Positions 7,070 through 11,478 of a DNA stretch of 11,478 nt are shown in pieces. The notes under the pieces were generated by a model. That model was not told where the DNA came from. It was given only the letters and a program-made list of their open reading frames with translations, and searched no databases. Location: the NCBI GenBank assembly GCA_964425575.1, contig CAYRMN010000037.1, forward strand, positions 1 through 11,478. Direction: 5' to 3'. Position 1 is the stretch's first letter, and each line of letters opens with the position of its first letter. Position numbers and translations under genes: made by a program. Origin of the DNA: CAYRMN01 sp964425575. Its GTDB lineage: Bacteria > Patescibacteriota > Patescibacteriia > 2-12-FULL-60-25.

Positions 7070-7684
7070 GCGATAAGATGGATTCTCTGTATCCAGTTCC
7101 CATTGGAGCGGATTCTCCAAAATATATTCCCTCACCCTCATCAATTCCCCCTCTGATCGAATAACCCTCTCAAAATAATTGCGTTGCCACAAATTCTGTC
7201 CATCCCCATTAGCTGTTTTTCGAAACCGGGATGTTGTTGCAGATTTAAATAGTCCTACAAATGATGAAAGCGATCGTGGTCGTCGTAGGGGCGTGTGCCA
7301 CACGCCCTCCGGCCGCACCTGTTCGGATCGTACCTGTTCCAATGGACTTTGCGTAAAATGTTGACTTGGTCGTTTGCCTATCGTTATCCCTGTCGGAGGG
7401 CGCATGGCATGCGCCCCTACGATCCAAACGATGAAATGAATATGATTTGGCATGATAATGAATTCATCCAAACGTATTTCTTCGCACATTTGAATTGATA
7501 TCTGTAATCGATCCTGGACATCTTTTCCAATCCCATTCAACCTTATTTCCCCATCCCTTATATCTCCAAACAAACATTCCTTCTGATACGCACAAATCGT
7601 CACAAAATAGGTATTTGGCTGAGTGTAATCATAGCCGGGCAATCGAATAGATTGGCGATGATGAATATTGGGATTGTAGGCCAT
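7064..7684 (-). CDS. REP-associated tyrosine transposase (RAYT, Y1_Tnp / IS200-like family)
   Basis: A single-strand HUH endonuclease of the Y1 transposase superfamily. Counting from ATG 7684 (206 residues), the RAYT-like start IRLPGYDYTQPNTYFVTICAYQ (13-34) is followed by the HUH motif MPNHIHFIV (78-86, metal-binding H81 and H83). The catalytic tyrosine is Y170 in LWQRNYFERVIR. The C-terminus REYILENPLQW (186-195) is also typical. RAYTs nick at REP palindromes in bacterial chromosomes. The gene contains two REP-like palindromes, read as VGAHAMRPP and GVWHTPLRRPR, inside the variable region between the HUH motif and SLSSFVGLFKSA. A TTG start at 7732 would add 16 residues encoded by the direct repeat. 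No ribosome binding site is obvious. The frame is intact, so it may be active. Confidence 0.93.
   Translation of the reverse strand: MAYNPNIHHRQSIRLPGYDYTQPNTYFVTICAYQKECLFGDIRDGEIRLNGIGKDVQDRLQISIQMCEEIRLDEFIIMPNHIHFIVWIVGAHAMRPPTGITIGKRPSQHFTQSPLEQVRSEQVRPEGVWHTPLRRPRSLSSFVGLFKSATTSRFRKTANGDGQNLWQRNYFERVIRSEGELMRVREYILENPLQWELDTENPSYRP
7283..7311 (+). repeat. REP-like palindrome 1 inside the RAYT gene
   Basis: A 29-bp unit with the tetranucleotide GTAG beside the stem GGGCGTG/CACGCCC, loop TGCCA. It is the inverted partner of 7394-7422. The two differ at four positions, which make two fully compensated base pairs. Confidence 0.85.
7394..7422 (-). repeat. REP-like palindrome 2 inside the RAYT gene (inverted relative to palindrome 1)
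   Basis: Read on the minus strand it begins with the same GTAG and has stem GGGCGCA/TGCGCCC, loop TGCCA. It lies 82 bases from palindrome 1 in opposite orientation, like the paired REPs of a BIME. The reading frame passes through it without a stop. Confidence 0.85.
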
Positions 7685-7689
7685 ACATC

Positions 7690-7722
7690 TACCGCTGCCA
7701 GAAAAAAGGAGGGGGGTCAAGG
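7690..7722. repeat. 33-bp direct repeat, right copy (upstream of the RAYT start)
   Basis: Identical to 7037-7069. On the minus strand it ends 5 bases before the RAYT ATG at 7684. Its minus-strand reading is a pyrimidine-rich run with six C and six T, then CTGGCAGCGGTA. Confidence 0.95.
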
Positions 7723-7738
7723 AGGAAGACAATCAAAC

Positions 7739-7767
7739 TTGACAGAGTAGCCAAAAAGTGGTATAGT
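7739..7767 (+). promoter_or_regulatory. Near-consensus sigma-70 promoter for the G+C-rich membrane-protein gene
   Basis: A perfect -35 TTGACA (7739-7744), a 17-base spacer and -10 TATAGT (7762-7767, one base from consensus). Transcription would start near 7774, giving a leader of roughly 87 bases to the GTG at 7861. It is the strongest promoter-like sequence I see in the window. Confidence 0.85.
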
Positions 7768-7797
7768 CTCTCCTTCGTTCTTTGACCTACAAATTTC

Positions 7798-7850
7798 GCT
7801 AACTGCACGTCAAATAGGCAGTTAGCTTTCCGTCAGCTTCGGCTGGAAAG
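7798..7850 (+). promoter_or_regulatory. Two tandem hairpins in the mRNA leader
   Basis: The first hairpin is GCTAACTGC (7798-7806) with GCAGTTAGC (7818-7826), 9 perfect pairs and an 11-nt loop. The second is CAGC-TTCG-GCTG (7834-7845), a stable UUCG-type tetraloop, extended by CTTTC/GAAAG around a 3-nt bulge. They share base 7826, so the outermost pairs compete. The ribosome binding site AGAGAGG (7849-7855) follows at once, and its first bases pair in the second stem. That arrangement could tune translation. I do not recognise a named riboswitch. Confidence 0.6.
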
Positions 7851-7860
7851 AGAGGTTCTA

Positions 7861-8646
7861 GTGAATGCTCCTACGCTCAATCCGCTCCCCGAGAAGATGA
7901 AAATTCGAACGGACTACTTCTACATCCGTCGGATCATCTCGCTCCTGTTCGTACTCCTCGAGGTGGGGACGGCGTTCATCTCCTGGTACTCGTGCCGGAA
8001 CTCCGAGATGGACAGGCGCATCCTCGCGAAGGTCATGCTCGGACCGTTCGTCCTTGTCGGGCACGATGCCGACGCGCTCATCATGGTGGAATCGACGATG
8101 ATTCCGGTCGTCGCCCTGTGGCTGTGGCCGATCATCATGGGGATCGTGGTGTGGCTCGTCCTGCCCCGCGCCGATCGGTACAACCGCATCGTGCTGGAAA
8201 GGCAGACCGCCCGTGAGGCAATCCGAATTTCGTTCATTGTCGGGTCCATCGCTGGGACGATCGTCGGCGGTGCCGCCGCGCGCATGGATCCGGGATTCGA
8301 CCGGAACGCGACCGACCATATCTTCAACGCGTGGCCCACGCTCCCGGCGAGCGCGGCGATCGGCGTGTTCGCGATGAGCCTGTTGCTCTACGCCTGGAAA
8401 CGGAACGCCTTCGTTCGTGGAGATGACCGGGTCATCGTCATCGCCGATATACGCGCGATGGGGGCTGCCTTTGTTGGCTTCTCTACGCTCTTGCCCGGGC
8501 TCATCCAGGGCCTGCCGGTGGGATGTACGATCCTCGTCGGGATCCTGCTCGGGAGCGGCGTGCCCTTCGTCCTTCTGGGCCTCTGGCTGCTCATTCGCGC
8601 CGCGGTGCGGTGGCTCATCCCTCCGCAGTACGCCAAGAACAGCTGA
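7861..8646 (+). CDS. Multi-pass membrane protein of unknown function
   Basis: I do not recognise this 261-residue protein. It has several hydrophobic segments, roughly at residues 24-43, 80-101, 121-140, 163-178 and 198-246 (the last probably two helices). A charged stretch (PRADRYNRIVLERQTAREA) lies between the second and third. No catalytic motif or signal peptide is evident. The start is GTG 7861, placed 5 bases after a fair Shine-Dalgarno AGAGAGG. The coding sequence is visibly richer in G and C than its neighbours, with many C- or G-ending codons, which suggests recent acquisition or a foreign contig join. It stands alone with its own promoter and hairpins on both sides, facing away from the RAYT gene and converging on pth. 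Antisense open frames here are a by-product of the composition. Confidence 0.82.
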   Translation: MNAPTLNPLPEKMKIRTDYFYIRRIISLLFVLLEVGTAFISWYSCRNSEMDRRILAKVMLGPFVLVGHDADALIMVESTMIPVVALWLWPIIMGIVVWLVLPRADRYNRIVLERQTAREAIRISFIVGSIAGTIVGGAAARMDPGFDRNATDHIFNAWPTLPASAAIGVFAMSLLLYAWKRNAFVRGDDRVIVIADIRAMGAAFVGFSTLLPGLIQGLPVGCTILVGILLGSGVPFVLLGLWLLIRAAVRWLIPPQYAKNS

Positions 8647-8663
8647 ACGATGCAGTATCTACT

Positions 8664-8722
8664 AGGGTTCTACACCCTCTCAGCCGGAACGCACCTGTCT
8701 CAAGACAGCTCTCGCGTTCCGG
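8664..8722 (+). other. Two hairpins downstream of the membrane-protein gene
   Basis: AGGGT/ACCCT (8664-8678) is a small hairpin. CCGGAACGC (8684-8692) pairs perfectly with GCGTTCCGG (8714-8722) and encloses a second stem CTGTC-TCAA-GACAG (8695-8708). No T-tract follows on the plus strand (TCGAAAAATG), and none follows on the minus strand past the stem, so it is not a classical intrinsic terminator. It lies between convergent genes and may mark the 3' end by another route. The rest of 8723-8773 shows nothing I can support. Confidence 0.6.
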
Positions 8723-8773
8723 TCGAAAAATGACATCATCAGTTTCCTGGTGGCATCATTTATCGATTGAACA

Positions 8774-9343
8774 TCAAATTTTCTTATTCCACTCGCTCAT
8801 CGCTTTTTGTAATCCATCTTCTACCCACGACATCGCCGCATCTTGTGCACGTTTGATATTTTTTTGAACTGTTTCCTTTTCCTCTTCAATTGGCTTAGTT
8901 AATACCCATGTTTCTTTGGTAAGCGGTGGGAGCGGACGGCCGACGCCTACTCGGAGTCTGGCGAACGCTTTGCCGATGCGTTCTTGAATATCAAGAATGC
9001 CGTTATGACCAGCTGGTCCGCCGTCAAAGATAAATGAGAGCCGATCCGTGGCCAGATCAATTTCATCTTGAACGATGAGTAGGTCTTCTTTAGGATTGAT
9101 TTGATAAAAAGACAACAGCGATTGAACAGCCTGGCCGGAGAGGTTCATGAAGGTGGTGGGCTTGGCCAGCATGACGCGCGTCCCCTCAATGCTGATTTTC
9201 GCCAAGAAGGCGTGATGGTTTTTTTGTTCCGACCATGAAGCTGAATATTGTTTGGCTATGCCATCGACAACATCAAACCCAATATTATGACGAGTATGCG
9301 TATATTCTGAGCCGATATTTCCGAGACCTACAATCAATTTCAT
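8774..9343 (-). CDS. pth: Peptidyl-tRNA hydrolase
   Basis: Pth cleaves peptidyl-tRNAs that drop off ribosomes, freeing the tRNA. The 189-residue protein has the family's usual length. Key residues are present: N9 in GLGN, H19 in TRHNIGF, N67 in KPTTFMNLSG, D93 in VQDEIDL and N114 in AGHNG. Two motifs deviate. The usual GLGNPG reads GLGNIG, and the usual G-rich GGHNG loop reads GGPAGHNG. Neither removes a catalytic residue. The ATG at 9343 lies 2 bases after the der stop codon, which suggests coupled translation. No strong ribosome binding site is seen. Confidence 0.96.
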   Translation of the reverse strand: MKLIVGLGNIGSEYTHTRHNIGFDVVDGIAKQYSASWSEQKNHHAFLAKISIEGTRVMLAKPTTFMNLSGQAVQSLLSFYQINPKEDLLIVQDEIDLATDRLSFIFDGGPAGHNGILDIQERIGKAFARLRVGVGRPLPPLTKETWVLTKPIEEEKETVQKNIKRAQDAAMSWVEDGLQKAMSEWNKKI

Positions 9344-9345
9344 AG

Positions 9346-10797
9346 CTAGTATCTTCCCATTCTTCGTCCGATCGGCCGTTTCTTGCGGGTTTTGCGTTTA
9401 GCGGCGGCTTGAGCGGATTCGTCAGTTTGAGAGGTTTTGGCCATCGGCACATTTTTAGCCTTAATCATCAATGGCGTTCCGTAAAAGCCAAATTTTTCAC
9501 GGAGGCGTTTTTCGAAATAGTGAAGCCAGGAAGGATGAACGGATTCTTTCTCTCCACGAACGGTGATCAGGAATGATGGGGGATTGATACCAATCTGTTC
9601 AACTTCATGTAAGTACGGAGATTTTGGTCCAAGGTTGGCCAGCGGTTTTTTACGAGCGACGACGGTCTTTAAGAAGCGTTGCAGGGCATTGTGAATAATG
9701 CGACGTTGACGTTCTTCGCGAATTTTGAGGGCGAGATCGAGAATGGCGTCGGTCCGTTGTTTATTCTTGGCTGAAATAAAAATCATCGGTGCCCAATCTA
9801 GAAACGGAAAGGTTTGGCGAATCAATTGTTCATACTCATGAGATGTCGTTGTTGTTTTGTTTTCGACGAGGTCCCATTTGTTAGCGACAAGGATCAGCCC
9901 ACGACCCGCATCTTCCAATAATCCTGCTAAGTGCTTGTCCTGTGTCGTTGGATCAGAGGTCGCATCAAAAACGAGAAGCGCAATATCCGCCTGCATGAGC
10001 GCAGCACGATTTCGTTCTAAACCTGCTTCTTCCAGTCCTGCCTCCACCCGACTGCGCTTGCGCATGCCGGCGGTGTCGATGAGCGTGATGCGTTCGTTAT
10101 TCCAATCAAAGGTCGTGTCCTGAGGTTCACGAGTGGTGTGTGGGGTAGCAGACACAATCATGCGATCTTCGCCCAACACAGCGTTCATGAGGGAAGATTT
10201 GCCGACGTTGGGGCGTCCCATGATGACGAGTTTTAGCCCCTCGTTTTTCTCGAGCGGCTGTGGCATTTTATTTTTCTTAGCCAGTTCCGCATACATGACA
10301 TCCAACAGATCACCGATACCTCGTCCTAAAGCGCCCGAGATACCAAGCGCTTCTCCGAGCGACATGCTCCAGACCTCTTTGGTAGAAGCGAGAGACAGAT
10401 CGCGTGGATGATCTACTTTATTTGCAACCAATATAATGTGGCGATTCAGCTGTCGTGCGTGTCGTGCGAGGTCTTTGTCTTCTATGGTTGGACCAATTTG
10501 AGCATCGATGACAAATAGGACAAGATCAGCCTCTTTGATGGCTTGATGAGCTTGTGACAAAATACCGCGACCAATTTCTGAGCCTTGGTCAGCATCAAGA
10601 CCGCCGGTATCAATGACCTCGATACCTAAACCGCGCCACATCACGAGTCCGTATTTTCGGTCACGTGTCGTATGGGCGATGGGCGATACCATGGCATGGG
10701 TCGTTTCGGTCAAGCGGTTCCACAGGGTGGATTTACCGACATTGGCGCGTCCGACAATAGCGACGGTTGGGAAGTTATGGAGTCGTTTGGCTGACAT
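9346..10797 (-). CDS. der: Ribosome biogenesis GTPase Der (EngA)
   Basis: Der is an essential tandem GTPase for maturation of the 50S subunit. Counting from ATG 10797 (483 residues), the first G domain has GRANVGKS (16-23), HTTRD, DTGG (63-66) and NKVD (126-129). The second has GRPNVGKS (194-201), HTTRE, DTAG (241-244) and NKWD (306-309). A C-terminal KH-like domain follows, with a basic tail (KRKTRKKRPIGRRMGR). The first P-loop has Ala for the usual Pro, and the segment after DTAGMRKR (GLEEAGLERNRAAL) departs from the usual Der sequence. A TTG start at 10806 has a better-placed AGGA upstream and would add 3 residues. Either start overlaps the end of the LytR_C-domain gene. Confidence 0.96.
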   Translation of the reverse strand: MSAKRLHNFPTVAIVGRANVGKSTLWNRLTETTHAMVSPIAHTTRDRKYGLVMWRGLGIEVIDTGGLDADQGSEIGRGILSQAHQAIKEADLVLFVIDAQIGPTIEDKDLARHARQLNRHIILVANKVDHPRDLSLASTKEVWSMSLGEALGISGALGRGIGDLLDVMYAELAKKNKMPQPLEKNEGLKLVIMGRPNVGKSSLMNAVLGEDRMIVSATPHTTREPQDTTFDWNNERITLIDTAGMRKRSRVEAGLEEAGLERNRAALMQADIALLVFDATSDPTTQDKHLAGLLEDAGRGLILVANKWDLVENKTTTTSHEYEQLIRQTFPFLDWAPMIFISAKNKQRTDAILDLALKIREERQRRIIHNALQRFLKTVVARKKPLANLGPKSPYLHEVEQIGINPPSFLITVRGEKESVHPSWLHYFEKRLREKFGFYGTPLMIKAKNVPMAKTSQTDESAQAAAKRKTRKKRPIGRRMGRY

Positions 10798-11478
10798 AGG
10801 GGTCAATGAGTCCTATACTGGATTCTCCAAGAATAATCAGAAAATCAGTTGAGGTGCTTTGAAGGGGCTCGGCGATGAGTCCTTCGGAATAAACAATATG
10901 GGGTTGAGTGGGATCTTGTAGCCAGGCTGGAGTAACAGATGACACATTCGCATCCAAGATTTTTTTGAGTCTGGCTAGTTCTTCAGGTTTTTTGCCGCCC
11001 GTAATGTCGAAGATCACACTCCGCTCGTAGCCTCGTTCGTGGGCATTTCCCGTTGCGGTAATGAGATAGCCTTTCTTTTGCAAGACAGTTGACAGTTGGC
11101 TCGCGAAGCCAGTGCGTGTCGTTCCATTTTTGATTTCGAGGTGGATTGTTTCTTTTGGTTGTTCCGCCGCCGCTTTTTCTTCAGCGGTTTGAAAGGGGTT
11201 TTGAGCGATATCACGAATTTCTGACCAGTCAGGCTTGCGGGGAAATTCCGTATAGCCTAGGCCATCCACTCGAGCGGCGACTAGTTCGCCATTTGGGCCA
11301 TCGGTTAAAACGTGGCTCGCAATTTTTGAATGATCAATCGTCGATAGGAACGGTGCAAATTTTGCCAGATCCCAAACACTGAGGTCAGTTTGGATGTGAG
11401 CGGAGACCACATTCCAGAGCTCTCCAATTTTTACAGGGTTGGCCAACGTACCAAGTGACAGTAATTTATCTCGCACAG
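10775..11478 (-). CDS. LCP/LytR-family protein, C-terminal part (LytR_C domain), 5' end outside the window
   Basis: The frame is open to the window edge, so the true start is missing; the first in-frame GTG at 11476 is most likely internal. The visible 234 residues begin with VRDKLLSLGTLANPVKIGEL, which resembles the end of the LytR-CpsA-Psr catalytic domain. A linker with a Glu/Ala/Lys-rich stretch follows, then a LytR_C-like domain starting near IHLEIKNGTTRTGFASQL. LCP enzymes attach glycopolymers to peptidoglycan at the outer face of the membrane. The diagnostic catalytic arginines would lie in the missing part, so the LCP assignment is inference from the C-terminal half. The stop overlaps the der start by 23 bases, placing it at the head of the der-pth run. 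Confidence 0.72.
   Translation of the reverse strand, partial: VRDKLLSLGTLANPVKIGELWNVVSAHIQTDLSVWDLAKFAPFLSTIDHSKIASHVLTDGPNGELVAARVDGLGYTEFPRKPDWSEIRDIAQNPFQTAEEKAAAEQPKETIHLEIKNGTTRTGFASQLSTVLQKKGYLITATGNAHERGYERSVIFDITGGKKPEELARLKKILDANVSSVTPAWLQDPTQPHIVYSEGLIAEPLQSTSTDFLIILGESSIGLIDPYVSQTTP

Larger units (their letters stand above)
7037..7722 (-). mobile_element. RAYT transposase unit bounded by direct repeats
   Basis: One Y1 transposase gene fills the space between two identical 33-bp repeats, giving a 653-bp repeat period. Characterised RAYT and IS200/IS605 elements do not make target-site duplications. The repeats may thus be element ends or the product of a tandem duplication rather than a TSD. 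The insertion separates dprA from whatever originally lay upstream of it. Confidence 0.6.

Noticed and set aside
7283..7422. CRISPR-like array in the RAYT gene
   Set aside because: Only two repeats, in opposite orientation, each self-complementary and inside a coding frame; no cas gene is present.
7858..8319. 153-residue minus-strand open frame antisense to the membrane-protein gene
   Set aside because: High G+C produces long antisense frames. Its product is rich in Asp, Arg, His and Pro with no fold signal, whereas the plus-strand frame has coherent membrane segments, a promoter and a ribosome binding site.

Overview
The window comes from a bacterial chromosome of medium G+C and is almost entirely housekeeping. 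A 10-base run of N inside parB suggests a draft or metagenome assembly. Three features fit a streamlined lineage such as the Candidate Phyla Radiation (Patescibacteria): tight gene spacing, few clear Shine-Dalgarno sites, and a (p)ppGpp synthetase/hydrolase without its usual C-terminal domains. That placement is inference, and no marker here fixes the phylum.

Layout. Left (1-2112): the 5' part of a CAT-anticodon tRNA on the minus strand, then a structured intergenic repeat (copy A), then parA-parB on the plus strand. A second copy of the same repeat (copy B) sits exactly between parB and the convergent relA/spoT gene. Middle (2115-7031, minus strand): dprA -> topA -> relA/spoT, with small gaps and probably co-transcribed. 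A RAYT-type Y1 transposase gene lies directly upstream of dprA in the same orientation. It is bracketed by 33-bp direct repeats and carries two REP-like palindromes inside its reading frame. Right-centre (7739-8722, plus strand): a stand-alone, visibly more G+C-rich gene for a multi-pass membrane protein, with a near-consensus sigma-70 promoter, two leader hairpins and two trailing hairpins. Right (8774-11478, minus strand): LytR_C-domain protein (partial) -> der -> pth, overlapping or 2 bases apart.

How the genes work together. parAB serves chromosome segregation, topA supercoiling, dprA uptake of single-stranded DNA, rel the stringent response, der 50S assembly and pth recycling of peptidyl-tRNA. 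The accessory material is the RAYT unit, the G+C-rich membrane-protein cassette and the two structured repeats.

Most interesting signal. Copies A and B share an 89-nt core that aligns without gaps. Outside one hairpin, 58 of 73 positions match by hand count. The apical hairpin (6-bp stem, 4-nt loop) and the long closing stem (17 bp and 15 bp) have unrelated sequences in the two copies, yet are complementary within each. Such compensatory change points to selection on a folded RNA or DNA structure. I do not recognise it as a named family.
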